In this document: piece by piece, positions 24,346-35,569 of the stretch
Position numbering within the stretch: position 1 is the stretch's first letter
Layout of the letters: each line of letters opens with the position of its first letter
NCBI GenBank assembly: GCA_963920635.1
Contig: OY987299.1
Coordinates: 65,578,692-65,642,691 of the forward strand
DNA: 64,000 bases
Reading direction: 5' to 3'
Origin: Pseudeuparius sepicola
Lineage: Eukaryota > Arthropoda > Insecta > Coleoptera > Anthribidae
Notes under the pieces: model-generated
Told to the model about the DNA's origin: nothing
The model's input: the letters and a program-made list of their open reading frames with translations, nothing else
Databases searched by the model: none
Translations under genes and position numbers: made by a program

Positions 24346-25085
24346 GGATATAAATTATGTGTTCGCTACAGCGAGCTACAACAAAGGCAATACAGCGAGA
24401 AATTGTAAATGACTACATTCCCAAGATTCAAAAGCCTAAAACAATTTTGAGTGATAATGCCACCCAATTTTCCAGTAAAGAATAGTTGGACACTTTAGAC
24501 CGTGAAGGCATCATTGTTAAACACATTTCTGTGTACTTCCCTGAAGGCAACCTCACCGAACGGTACAATAAAGAAATAAGTCGATTACTTAGGTCATATT
24601 GCTATGATAGCAACAAAAATGGGACATTATATTAGATTCTGTGGAAGGTTGGTTTAACCAAGCCATTAATCAAAGTACTGGCTTTTCTCTGAGATCTCAT
24701 CTTCAGCTTGGAGTACCGGATGAATATTCTGTGGATAAGTATATTTCTTTCCCAAAATGAAGTGGAGGCTCTTACCCTCCTTTAGAAAAAGTGTGGGTAT
24801 TAGTCTCGTGCGACTAAACGAGCAGAAAAATTTAATAAGATTATTAAGCCTATAGTTTTCTAGGAAGGTGATAAAGTTTTACTGAGGACTCAACCACAGT
24901 CATCTGCCACGGAGCACACTATTAAAAAATTATTTCTTTTACACAAGGGGACGTTTTATGTTCGTAGGCGCGCCGTACACAACTGGTATGTATTAACTAA
25001 TTGTGAGGGGCATGAAATGTCCAAACAGAATGTTAACAACTTAAATTTTTATAGGGAACTTCCCAGGGAATTCTTTTCTTTTTTT
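24346..25085 (+). pseudogene. gypsy integrase, broken
   Basis: After the second insertion the integrase core is readable: KAIQREIVNDYIPKIQKPKT, then the second catalytic Asp in TILSDNATQFSS (about 24445-24480), and a carboxy-terminal region with EGDKVLLRTQPQS near 24866 and KLFLLHKGTFYV near 24925. The first part of the core, including the first Asp, is missing between the zinc domain and the insertion. Stop codons at about 24486 and 24630. Confidence 0.7.
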
Positions 25086-25635
25086 AGTTAGTAAGTTGTT
25101 TGTTCTTATTTATTTGTAGTTTGGTACTGAAATGTAAGAAAAAGTTGACAAGAGGAATGTATAGGGTGGTCCGCAAGTAATTTCTTTTTGGTGTGAGTTT
25201 TAAGGATTAACGGAAACACCGCCCTGAGGCGGACACCGGTAACCGCTAAAAGGCACGTCCCCAGGTGGCGGATAGGGGAGTGCCCTACCCCGGCATTGCA
25301 CATAGCCGGGCGGGTAGGTGGGGAGTAATATACCACCCGCGGACCAACAGGATTGCACGTACCTTACAGTACAAACCTGGCAGAAGGTATAAACTGCTTA
25401 TGAAAAATTTATGAATGTCGGATGTTGGTAATGTATTACCCCAGAAGGATAGGATCGATGATCCAGAATCCCTCCCCACCGGTACGGTGGGCTGCCCCAC
25501 GGATTCTGGGGGGGGGGGCAAACAACCGATGGAAACCAAGAAAGAAGATCAGAGGGAGGGGGCCCCCATAAAGGGACCCCTCCCAATCACGGCCGAGGCT
25601 AGAGTGGGACAGGGGGGCCCACAAGGGCCTCAGAG

Positions 25636-27017
25636 GTGGACAAACTGGCACAGAGCCTAGGATCGGTCCGGGTCCGCCCTAAGGGCAAGTCCGGGGCCGA
25701 CAAAAGGAAGGCCAAAAGGAGGAGGAAGCTGGGGGAAGAGCCTAAGGCTAAGGCCGAAGCATCTGACCCCGGCCCCTCCTCTAGGCCGGATCCTCCAGCC
25801 ACTCCGTCTACGGTGAGTTCCTCTGGAAACACGCCGGAGACGGGTGGAAAGAGGAAGCGGGGAGGGAAGGGAGGGAGGGCCCCCACAGAGGAACACCCGA
25901 CCACAAGCCAACCCGCAGGGTCGCAGCAAAGGCTTAACCTACCGCGCTGGCCGGCCCCCGGACGTCGTGCTCCCAGAAGGGTGGTACTGCGGCTGAGGGA
26001 AGGTCCACGGCGGTAGCCACCTCGAACCCGACGAGGGACGCCAAGGGGAGGCCCATAAGGGAACCCCAGGGTGTCGTATCGGAGGGTTCATACGCGCAAG
26101 CTGCGGGGAGGCCTACCAAGGATTGTGGTAGGTCTACGCGGTCAGGTCACTGACTTCGACCGCCGGGACCTGCTGGAGTTCGTTGGGACCCTGGGCAGAA
26201 GGGTCATGGAGTGCATCCTGAGGGGGGACGAGTTTGGTCCCACCACGAGGGGCACCTGGCTCTGGAGACGGCACTTGGTGGTGGAGGGGACGATGAATCT
26301 AGGGAGTGGGTCCGCAGGGAGCTGGTGAATATCAGACCCTGGGGACTAGCAAACCTGGTGGAAGTCGACCCAGAAAGCCTCCGCCTCAGAAGGACCGTGT
26401 TCTGGATAACAGGCGCTGGGCAGTCGGCAGTACCTAATACTGCGATAGTCCAGTGTCTGGAGGTCCAGAACAGGATGAGCTGCAGCCGGTGGAGGGTATG
26501 GCAACGGGATGACGGGCCCGAGGGAGTACGCCTTGTGGTGGGGATAGACCAGGAGTCGGTCCCAACCATCGAGGCGAAAAACTGGGAGCTCAGTTGTCTC
26601 AGAACCAGCGTCCGAGTGGTTTTCCCGGGTCGCTCTGGGGGTGGGGCCGGGCAGACACCCGCGGGGCCCACACCTAGGGTGACGGGGGGAGGCACTGAGG
26701 AGGAAGCCGATCTGGAGGGGGGGAGACTCTCTGAAAGACCGGTGGAAGGGGAGGCAATGGAGGTGGAGGCTCACCCCCAAATTGGGGGTGGTCCTCCCTC
26801 TCCAATTGCAGCCGAAGTGGCCGGTGTGGTCTCAGGGGACCCTCCTATGGAGGGAGACCTAGACACCGCACTGGGGGAGGCTGGCTCGGTGGTTGGGGGC
26901 GGGGGAGACGGGGGAGAGGGGCGTGCGTCTCCCGCGTCATCAACCATCGAGCGAAGGCTACTCTCGTCCTCTTCGGACGAGGATGAGGGGCGTCCGGAGA
27001 AGCTTCCTAAGGAATAA
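25636..27017 (+). pseudogene. R1-type LINE ORF1 (RNA-binding protein, DUF4780-like), frameshifted
   Basis: The first part (25636-26016) is a basic low-complexity region (GADKRKAKRRRKLGEE, then Pro/Ser-rich and GGKRKRGGKGG), stopped by TAG at 26014. After a stretch in the same frame (26071-26328), the main frame 26211-27017 carries a folded segment: VFWITGAGQSAVPNTAIVQ, SRWRVWQRDDGPEGVRLVVG and ESVPTIEAKNWELSCLRTSV. Its spacing resembles the DUF4780 domain found in insect retroelement proteins. A glycine- and acid-rich tail ends SSSSDEDEGRPEKLPKE. No CCHC knuckle was seen. Role, by family: binds element RNA. ORF2 starts six bases after the stop. Confidence 0.65.
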
Positions 27018-27023
27018 AAAAAA

Positions 27024-30000
27024 ATGAAAGTCACACAGATCAATCTACAGCATAGCAGAGCCTCCACGGCTCAGCTTTGTAGAAAGATCGCGTGCGAAAA
27101 CCCAGATATCGTACTTATCCAGGAACCCTGGATAGTACAAAACAGGCCTAGGGGTTTGGGCTCGGCGGGAGGCACGCTGTTTACAGCAGACGCATCCCTA
27201 GGAGCTCCCAGGGCCTGTATTTTCACACGAGGGGTGGATGCCTTTCTTTTACAGGACCTGTCAACGAGGGACTTAGTTCCCCTGATGATACGGTTCCCAG
27301 TGGGAAGGAACATGGTTGGGGCAGTGATAGCCTCAGCATATCTTCCCATAGATTTAGAATGCCCGCCAGAGGGGCTCAGGACACTGTGCTCCTTTTGCGA
27401 GGCAAAAGCCTCCCTCTACTTGTGGGCTGTGACAGCAATGCCCATCACTTTTTGTGGGACAGTGCGGATTGCAACCGCAGGGGAGATAGGCTAGCAGAAT
27501 TCATGGCCACGGCGGGGCTGCGAGGCTCTGAGTTCACATTTTTCACTCCAAGAGGGTGCTCCATCATAGACCTAACTCTGTGTTTGGGGCCGCTCCTTGG
27601 TGAGATAAGGGACTGGACGGTATCCATGGACAACTCTCTGTCGGACCACAGGTATATATCGTTCACGTTTGGAGGGCACCTTCAAGGGGACCTCTACTAC
27701 AGGAACCCAAGGATGACCAACTGGGACCTCTATGCCGAGGAACTAGCTGGGCGGTTAGCGGGATTCCCCCACAAACATGGGACCGTGGAGGAGCTCAATG
27801 TCGCAGCTGAGCGACTGAACTGTCCCCTGAAAAGGAAGACAGAGGGAAGCAAGACACCGTGGTGGAATGCCTACCTGGAACGCCTGAGGAAACAGGTACG
27901 TAGGCTCCTTAACAGAGCCAAACGTTCTGGGACAGGAGATCATTGGGAAGCCTATAAGGCCTCTCAAAGACTCTATAAAAATGAGATCAGGATCTCCCAG
28001 AGGGACGCTTGGCGGACCTTCTGCGAGGGCGTCAATAGGGCGCCTGTAGCTTCTAGGCTCTGCAAGGTTCTCTCAAGGGATCCCATATCAAAAATAGGCA
28101 GCGTACGTATGGTACTGGGTCTGATGAGTTTACCTCATCCCCCCGGGGTACCCTGCTACATCTGCTGGCCACACACTTCCCAGGCTCGACATTGGGACAG
28201 GGAGAGGCGGAGGCCAGCAGCATGGTGACAAATGACTACGGCCTTGCCACCAGGATAGTCAATTATGAAAGGGTTAGATGGGCCATTGAGTCCTTCTCCC
28301 CATATAAGTCGCCGGGGCTAGATGGGATCTTCCCGGCTCTCCTCCAGAGAGACGGGGGGACACTCACCTGGCCACTAATAGGCGTGTTCCGAGCATCCAT
28401 CGCCAGAGGGCACGTCCCTCGTCGATGGCTGCAGATTAGAGTGATATTTATACCCAAGCCTGGACGCAGTGATTACACTGAAGCCAAGGCCTATAGACCC
28501 ATCAGTCTCACCAGTTTCTTGATGAAGACACTGGAGAGACTGGTGGACAGACATCTTAGAGAGCAACTTGCTCTCAAGGCACCACTGAGTTCCGGGCAGC
28601 ACGCCTACCAACTGGGCAGATCCGTGGACTCGGCCCTTCACCAGCTGGTCGCAAGGCTGGATAGGGGCAGGAGGGCGGACTGGTGTCGATGGGGGTCTTT
28701 TTGGACATGGAGGGTGCCTTTGACAATACGGCAGTAGACTCGATCTGTAGGGCTGTGAAGATGGTGGAAGCTGGGGACACCTTGGACAGGTGGACCCGAT
28801 CCATGCTCACCGGCAGGCAGGTCGAAGCCGGACTGTGCGGTGAAACGGTTATCATCAATGCATCAAGGGGTTGTCCCCAGGGGGGGGTTCTGTCCCCCCT
28901 CCTGTGGTGCATGGTGGTGGATGAACTGCTGCGAGTCCTGGAGGAGGAGCAGGGTGTCTACGTGCAGGCGTACGCGGACGACGTTGGGATCCTGGTGCAG
29001 AGCACAGAGATTGAGCTTTTGGAGGAGCTCCTAAATAGGACCCTCGCAAAGTTCTCTCAGTGGTGCGCCGCCAATGGATTAAGTGTCAACCCTAATAAGG
29101 TTGAGCTGGTGCTATTCACCAGAAGGAGAAAAGTGGTCCCCTGCCCTCTTGTAGAGCTTCAAGGGACCCAACTAGAAATAAAGAAGGTCAAGTATCTAGG
29201 AGTCTGGCTCGACTCCAGACTGACCTACGAGGAACACATACTCACAAGGACCAAAAAGGCACGCAACGCACTGTGGGCGTGCCGCAGAGCAGTGGGAACT
29301 TCGTGGGGATTGAGTCCGAAGATCATGCTTTGGATTTACAAGGCAATGATTGTACCCATGATCACACATGGGGCTGTCGTTTGGTGGTCAGGCACTGGCA
29401 GGACCAGACCAAGGGCGGCTCTTGATAAGATACAACGCCTAGCCTGCCTCTGCATCACAGGGGCGCTCGGGACCCCTCCCGGGCCCTCGAGACCCTGGTG
29501 GGTCTCCCGCCATTGCGTGCGGCGGTGGAGTATGAGGCGGCTAAGGTGGCCCTCAGATTAGAGGGCCTTAACATCTGGGCTTCTGGGAGCCCACCTGGTG
29601 GGCATCAGAGGCTATGGTCTGATCTGAAGGAGGCGCTTCCATCCTGGACATGAGGAGGGATGTGAGGGAGCCTTCTATTGGCTTTTATGATAGACTCTCC
29701 TTTTCCTTCCCCGAAAGGAAGGAGTGGATGGAGGAGAACATCAGTACCCAGAAAGGACTAGTCCGGTACACAGACGGGTCCAAGATGGGGAAAGGAACGG
29801 GGGCCGGAGCCTATTGTAAGGTTGTAAGGAGCTGGCCTGTAAACTTACAGTCTCCCTAGGAGAACACACTACGGTGTTCCAGGCGGAGCTGTTTGCCATT
29901 ATGGTGGGGGCGGAGGAATCGCTCAGACTCCAGGTCGAGAGGAACAAGGTGACCTTCTACTCCGATAGCAAAGCAGCCCTTCTAGCGCTGCGAGCAAACC

Positions 30001-30411
30001 GCACCACATCCCCTCTGGTGGAGGAATGTCGAGCGAGTTTGCTTAAACTGGTGGCCGCAGGGAATAAGGTGACTCTGTCCTGGGTGCCTGGACATTCGGG
30101 CATCGAGGGAAATGAGACCTTTGGGGATCGCCCCTCGGGTAACGATTGGAGTCTTGGACGAATGGCTGCAGAGCAGATTCGTCGAGGAATGGCTCAGAGC
30201 TCCAGGGATGAGGCAGGCGAGGCTCATGATCCGTGGGCCATCGCCTGCCTTGTCCCGGGAATTGCTGGGTCTGCCAAGAAAAGAGGTTAAGGGTTTGGTG
30301 AGGGTCCTCACTGGGCACTGTCGCCTAGCCCGCCACCTACACCTCATTGGGGTGGAGGAGCGGGAATGCAGATGGTGCCTAGAAGAAGAGGAGACCCCCC
30401 CCACCATCTAG
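27024..30411 (+). pseudogene. R1-type LINE ORF2 (endonuclease, RT, RNase H), at least six frameshifts
   Basis: The AP-endonuclease begins INLQHSRASTAQL (Asn) and has PDIVLIQEPW (catalytic Glu), GCDSNAHHFLW and the terminal SLSDHRYISF. RT has PGLDGIFPALLQRDGG, IFIPKPGRSDY and AYRPISLTSF, then DMEGAFDNTA, ASRGCPQGGVLSPLLW, the catalytic VQAYADDVGILVQ (about 28965-29000) and the thumb MIVPMITHGAVVWW. RNase H has YTDGSKMGKGTGAGAY, QAELFAIMVGAEESL, FYSDSKAALLAL and WVPGHSGIEGNE. About 60 bp after GNE are deleted compared with the 5.3-kb copy, removing the last acidic RNase H motif. A CRWCLEEEE cysteine motif lies near the end. The active frame changes repeatedly (near 27360-27490, 28200, 28685, 29490, 29830-29870 and 30110). 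Confidence 0.85.
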
Positions 30412-30645
30412 TAACAGAGTGCCCTGCGCTCGACAGGGTCAGATTCGAGTCCTTCGGCATGGCTAGGCTGTGCGCTGAGGACGTGTATGGTGTCAGGTTG
30501 GGGGAGCTGCGGGCCTTCATCAAGAAGGCCGGCATGCTGGAAGCCCTCTGATACCGGCCATGGGGGCACAATGGGCCCATGGAGGCCTACGTGCCAGGCC
30601 GATCAGAGGCGGCCACCCCTTATTTGATGATGATGATGATGGGGG

Positions 30646-31499
30646 TAATTTAATACATGTATGTGTATTGATAAAAATTAAAGGGACGCTTATGGAATAT
30701 AAAATAAAAATTAAAATTATAGCAATGATCAAAGTGAAATATCAAAATATATATGGATAGTTTTAACGAAAAAGAAACAACAATAAAAGTTTTAGCGCAA
30801 AATAAGTATCTATAATTTTACTAACTGGTTTCAAATTATGTGGCAAACAATACTGGCTTATAGCACACAATGATAACAGAACCTGTAGAAACTGGTAAGT
30901 GTATTTGGCTCACAATAGTCCAAGATTAATATCAAAATTATTAGCGAAACAAATTAGTTAGCATGATTACACAAATGATAATAAACAGGGTGTAAATTCT
31001 TAAAACTTAATCAAAATTGGCACAAAATCACATTTAAAAATAACCAATTTTAGAATAAAACATTCAGAACTTTAATTGTAACGACACTGTTTTAAAATAT
31101 CACAAAATATAGCAATAACAATCGTCGCACAAAGCAATCAATAATAGCATTCAAAATTTAAATAAAATAAACAAATTAACTGGAAAGCGAAAGGCAACTC
31201 AGTCGACAAAAAAGATCAAATTGAAGTCGCTTACTTTTGGTAAATTCAACGGACAGTTGACATCATTGTCATTGTATGTATGTATGTATGTATATGTCAA
31301 TTTGACTACTGGTGTTAATTGAAAAAGTGATTCAACATATCTAAGAAACGATGGAATACTAGATGAGGGTGGTCTATACACACAATATAAAGGAAATGAT
31401 GTTCTTTTTTAAAGTGATCTTACTTACTGTAAATTCCGAGAGTTGTAGTTTAATGGTATTTACTTCAAGGTTGAAATTTGATCTTATATGTATATACAA
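30646..31499. other. intronic gap, AT-rich
   Basis: No gene recognised. Contains a short GTAT microsatellite at about 31275-31293. Short open frames on both strands have no recognisable domain. Confidence 0.5.
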
Positions 31500-31559
31500 C
31501 CTTTCCATCATTCTTATTTATTTTTAATTTGCCAAAACTCCGATAGCACAATTATATCA

Positions 31560-32690
31560 AAATATTTCAATTCATATGTTTCTAGCTAGAAGTTCATTAA
31601 AGTTTTTACGAATGCTACATATGTTTACATGTAATACATTAATAAATTGGTTTTTTGGTTTAAGTTTTAATTTTAGCATTTCACAGTCAATAGTCTCCTC
31701 CCTAATGTCATCATTTGTAACTTCAAGGTCTTTCAGTATTTCAACCTCTGCTTGTGTGTATGCACCATTCATTCTGATTACCATAGGCAATTTTACTCCA
31801 TAACACATTTATTAGATATAGATAGGAGTGACAAGTAGAATCGTTTGCAACGTGATTTGTGCAATATTCTGTTTTATACTTGTTAGCCTTACTACAATTT
31901 ACACACTTCTGAAAAGTCTTGGGGCAATCATGAAAGTCATGGTTTAGAGAACAGTATTCACATACAGTTTCGTTTTCACAGGCATTTGTAGCATCTGGAA
32001 ATTCTGGTATCCACCTAAATGGGACATCCAATATATATTTTCTTTTTTGCCATTAGTTTATGATACAATGTTAGGGAGCACTCCACAAATATTATGCATG
32101 TGTTTGTTTTTGTGTTTGCTTGTATAAATGTTACCTCCATCATGTTCATCTATGAACTGGTTTTGCACCTCGAGATACCTCACCAACTCATTTTTATTCA
32201 GGTCACCTTTATATCCCATTATTTTAACTCACGGCTTTCTTAGTTTTAATATTTGGACTGCATAATCAGGTAACTTTGTATCCGTATCTTTTTTAAGGAT
32301 ATCTAAGTTATTTCGATTTCGACACTTTACTATATTTTCATTTGTGCTGCATCTTTATAGCAATTTTTATGGTTTATTTTATGGCCTTTATCACAAATAC
32401 AAACAGAAGTTGTATTCGAAATTTTAGTTATTTCATAGTGCCTTTTTATTGAGCATTTTCGCGGGTTGTTTATAGAATTCGATAGAATGTTCCATAATCC
32501 CGAAACCGGATATCGTACCACAAAAAGTTCTGACAAGTTCTCGTTCCCAAGATACTTTTCGTTGCATTCTTGAGGTGCTCGCATCATGTTTTTGGCTTGG
32601 CCACTTTTTCCGAGTTTTCAACCCTAATTTAGCGGTTTTATCAAGAGTGTATCGTTGAAATTTTACCATTCTTTAATTAATATTTGTTAT
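31560..32690 (-). pseudogene. jockey/CR1-type LINE ORF1 and start of ORF2
   Basis: Minus-strand remains. A degraded amino part (about 32690-32150) includes ICDKGHKINHKNCYKDAAQ and a KLRKP-type strand near 32240. A cysteine-rich gag segment at 32031-31850 has CEYCSLNHDFHDCPKTFQKC and then VNCSKANKYKTEYC, with spacing like the zinc knuckles of LINE ORF1 proteins. Downstream, at about 31640-31590, INVLHVNICSIRKNFNELLA matches the opening of a LINE endonuclease domain (N-I-R-S-I). The sequence is then lost. Many stops. The family is inferred from the combination of knuckles and endonuclease start. Confidence 0.65.
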
Positions 32691-32699
32691 CTTTCATTT

Positions 32700-33990
32700 T
32701 CATGTGAAACTTATCTGCCGGAGCCCTGGTTTTCTGGTGCGTAGTCAATCACGTGTACTACCCCAGGGGTTCCGCTCATTTCAGCAGCACAGGAGGAGTG
32801 CACAGGGGCTCGAGCGCCGTGGAAGTCCGTGGAAGCCCTGGTGAGTAGATTTTATCTCATTTATCTTTTTTTGCGTATTTCTTATACCATTTTCTCGAAA
32901 TAGCTACTCACCTAGGTTCTACGAACTCGAGCTGTCCTCTGGATTTCGGCCTGGGTTTTGCACCTGGTTATATTACCGTATCTTAAATTTTTGAACTTTC
33001 TTAACTTTCAGCGATACCTCTCTAGGTCTGATCTCCGAAAGAACGTAACGTAGAGTCACCTCAGATTTTTTGCTATTTATGTTATCACAAATTTTCTCTT
33101 TCATTAAATTTGTTTTTCTTACCCAGAGAAAAGTGTGTGTTGATGTAACTTTTAATTAAAAACAAAAATCATTCACTTGTCCTAGTCTGAGGTTCAGATT
33201 TCTTTTGAATATCAAGTCAAATTGTATATTACAGTTTTACAAGTAAATATTTTGCATTATTTTCGCTATCTCTGTGCACAGGGTTTTTTAAAATAATTAC
33301 AAATATAGCATTATTAAATTAGTCATACTCATTGTTGTAATTAAGATAGTTTTACTAACTACACAAGTTTAAAATTATAAGTGAATATAAACAACATCGC
33401 CTATTAGTTGTCTGAATATTTTCTCGACTTAAGAGATTGGGTACTGCTAGGTTTTCGACTTTACAGATATGTCGAAGCTATTACACCACACCACCTCCTA
33501 CCACATCACAAGTTCTGGTTTGGTTACGTGCAGCTAAGCGACAAATCCACCAGCCACAACAAAGACCCACGTCTCAGCTAGTCGGCACTGCAGCGTTGCA
33601 GCTATAAGTGGTCTGGTTTGGTTCTCGCACATTGGGCACAGACTTACACGAGTGTGGAGTTGAGGTATTGTGTTGGACTATATTACTTTTACCCAAGTCG
33701 GAAGGACAGAATCGAGCCGCAGTAAAAATCTCAGTCGGTGTGTAACCTAACGCGATTGCTTAACCTCAACTTTCAAATTTACTTCTGTTTAAATTTCAAA
33801 TTTACTTCTGTTTACCTTATGTAACTGTGAGTAGTGTAACTTCCTTTTGAAGGCAATTTAATGCAAACGATTTTCAAATTGTAACTTCCTTTTGTAAGGC
33901 AGTTCAATGCAAACGATTCTCAAATTGTAATAAAACTTGTTTTTAGAACATTGTGTCTTATTTGATCGCCTCATAACTAGTTCCAAGAGA
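32700..33990. repeat. unclassified element, LTR-like, copy B
   Basis: GC-richer leader (32710-32840), then GGTGAGTAG (32840-32848), a 55-bp AT-rich spacer and CTACTCACC (32904-32912) followed by TAGG. After about 550 bp of AT-rich sequence comes a CA-rich stretch (33483-33600), then tandem repeats and an AATAAA-like signal at about 33930. A diverged relative with the same order is at 56560-57415. It may be a solo LTR or a LARD-type element; no coding sequence. Confidence 0.4.
33771..33927 (+). repeat. two short tandem duplications
   Basis: A 21-bp unit (TTTCAAATTTACTTCTGTTT plus A) occurs at 33771 and 33794. A 46-bp unit starting GTAACTTCCTTTT occurs at 33836 and 33881 with few differences. 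33991-34300 shows nothing recognisable. Confidence 0.8.
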
Positions 33991-34471
33991 AGAACTTGCT
34001 CTCCGCATTTCGCTCTCTCAATATATTTTTTTTAGTTGCATTTTTGAGTAACACCCTAATTGTTACAGTGTATTGGTTGATAGTTCGAGGTTATGTAGGA
34101 CTGTTTTGACATTCTGTCAGAATTGACACTATTTTGAAATTCGACATTGTTGACAGTTTTTTATTTTTTGCGATGGCAGCCACTGGATATTATACATGAT
34201 ATTCTTATGATATTCTTGATAAGGAAAATATTCCCGATTAAGACTAATAAACAAATTAAACCGTGGAGAACTATTGGTATAGTTAACAGCATTTTTTGTG
34301 AATAATTGTATAAATATTACAACCACCCACAATACCCCCTTCTCAATGTTCCTCAAACCAAATAATTCAAGAGAGATTATAAAACATATAAATTCCCTAA
34401 AAAATAATTGTGCACCTGGTATTGATGGTATAAATTCTAGACTAATAAAATACTCTCACAGACAGCTTATA

Positions 34472-35341
34472 AAGGGTGTTTTTTTTTTAGAGGCGGAGAA
34501 CTTTAAATTGGCAACACTGTTTCCTGCGACAGCCGATTTGACAGTTCTTGTTTTTTTTTTAATCAGTTTGGTTTGGCAATTTATCATTAATAGACTGACG
34601 CCGGAGCAACGTTTGCCAATTGTTCAAAATTATTCTGAAAAAAATGATTCAATTCGAGAAACACATTGGGCATTACGTGAGTTTTATGGTGCTCATAATC
34701 GTCCTTCCAAGCGATTAAATCGAGAAACTATGGATTGTTTTCGCAATACGTTTACTCTAAACCTAAACGATAATACGCATCCCGTAAGACGGCATACAGT
34801 GCGCACAAAACAAGCAATTGCAAGCGGTACAGAGACATGATCACTAACTTTTTCGTGCCTCAATTGGAAAGCAGTAATGTTGCAGACATGTGGTTTCAGC
34901 AGGACGGGGCCACATGCCACACAGCGAGCGATAAAATTAATTTACTGACAGAAACTTTTGACTACGATTAATTTCAAGAAATTGACCTCCTTAACTGACC
35001 ACCTCGTTCATGCGATTTGACGCCATTAGATTATTTTCTTTGGAGATATGTAAAGTCACATGTCTACGCCGATAAACCAGAAACAACTCAGCACTGGAAA
35101 GCCAATATTCGACGCGTTATTGCCGAAATACAGCCTGATTTACAGCTAGGAGTGTGTGAAAATTGGACCTCCTGATTACGCCATGTACGCGCCAGCCGCG
35201 GAGGCCAGATGCCCGAAATCATATTCAAACATTAATGCCAAAGAATTATCTTCCAAATAAAGATAATTTCATAGATATTAAAAACATTTTTGTATGTTTT
35301 ATTTCAATTTAAAGGTCTCCGCCTCTAAAAAAAACACCCTT
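34472..35341 (+). mobile_element. mariner-type element, internally deleted (870 bp)
   Basis: TIRs of about 38 bp: AAGGGTGTTTTTTTTTTAGA at the left and its complement ending AAAAAACACCCTT at 35341, flanked by TA (34470-34471, 35342-35343). It is inserted in the LINE RT described above. Confidence 0.92.
34580..35240 (+). pseudogene. mariner-type transposase, middle deleted
   Basis: 34597-34840 encodes the helix-turn-helix region (LTPEQRLPIVQNYSEKNDSI, THWALREFYGAHNRPSK). The sequence then jumps to the carboxy half: NVADMWFQQDGATCHTA near 34876 with the second catalytic Asp, and RSCDLTPLDYFLWRYVKSHV near 35010-35065. It finishes YADKPETTQHWKANIRRVI. The linker and first catalytic Asp are missing at about 34840, and stops and frame changes occur near 34970. 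Related to, but distinct from, the copy at 8 kb. Confidence 0.85.
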
Positions 35342-35569
35342 TAGTTCCCTTGGTTCATATAATTAACCTTATCTTCCGCACTGGAAGAGTACTAAGAAAA
35401 TTTAGCAAAAATGTATACAAGAAGTTCATTAATCCCTTTATATCTCTACTGAAAAAATCTCCTGAAGAATTATTAAGATACAGGGTTGGCAAAGTGAATA
35501 AGTTTGATAAAAGAATCTGTAATCTCCAGTGTTCGCCGTGCTTGGGGTTGTATGGCTACACGTCAGACC

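Larger units (their letters stand above)
17867..25090 (+). mobile_element. Ty3/gypsy LTR retrotransposon, decayed and split by two hAT insertions
   Basis: Collinear gag, RT, RNase H and integrase remains on the plus strand, interrupted at 18545-20849 and 22310-24337. No LTR was identified, and no env-like frame was seen. The left edge meets a broken LINE at 17866, and the right edge is placed after the last pol-like residues near 25085. Confidence 0.8.
25200..30645 (+). mobile_element. R1-type LINE, longest copy (5' UTR to 3' tail)
   Basis: Order: GC-rich 5' leader (about 25200-25630), ORF1 (25636-27017), ORF2 with AP-endonuclease, RT and RNase H (27024-30411), short 3' UTR ending in a GAT-repeat tail (TGATGATGATGATGATGG, 30625-30641). 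The sequence is much more GC-rich than the surrounding intron. The 5' boundary is approximate. Both ORFs are frameshifted, but motifs are well kept, suggesting a fairly young copy. RNase H plus endonuclease places it in the R1/LOA/I group of LINEs; I cannot choose the clade. Confidence 0.85.
34310..35430 (+). pseudogene. LINE reverse transcriptase fragment split by a mariner insertion
   Basis: The left piece (34340-34469) encodes KPNNSREIIKHINSLKNNCA followed by PGIDGINSRLIKY, the classical LINE RT entry motif (P-G-D-G-I). The right piece, resuming at 35344, encodes VHIINLIFRTGRVL, the next conserved helix (H-I-I-N-L-F-T-G). The two join across the mariner element with only the TA duplication between them. 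No catalytic YxDD block follows; the fragment fades after 35430. Of jockey/CR1/RTE-like type. Confidence 0.75.

Noticed and set aside
25657..26780. Several long minus-strand frames over the R1-type ORF1
   Set aside because: GC-rich antisense shadows of ORF1.
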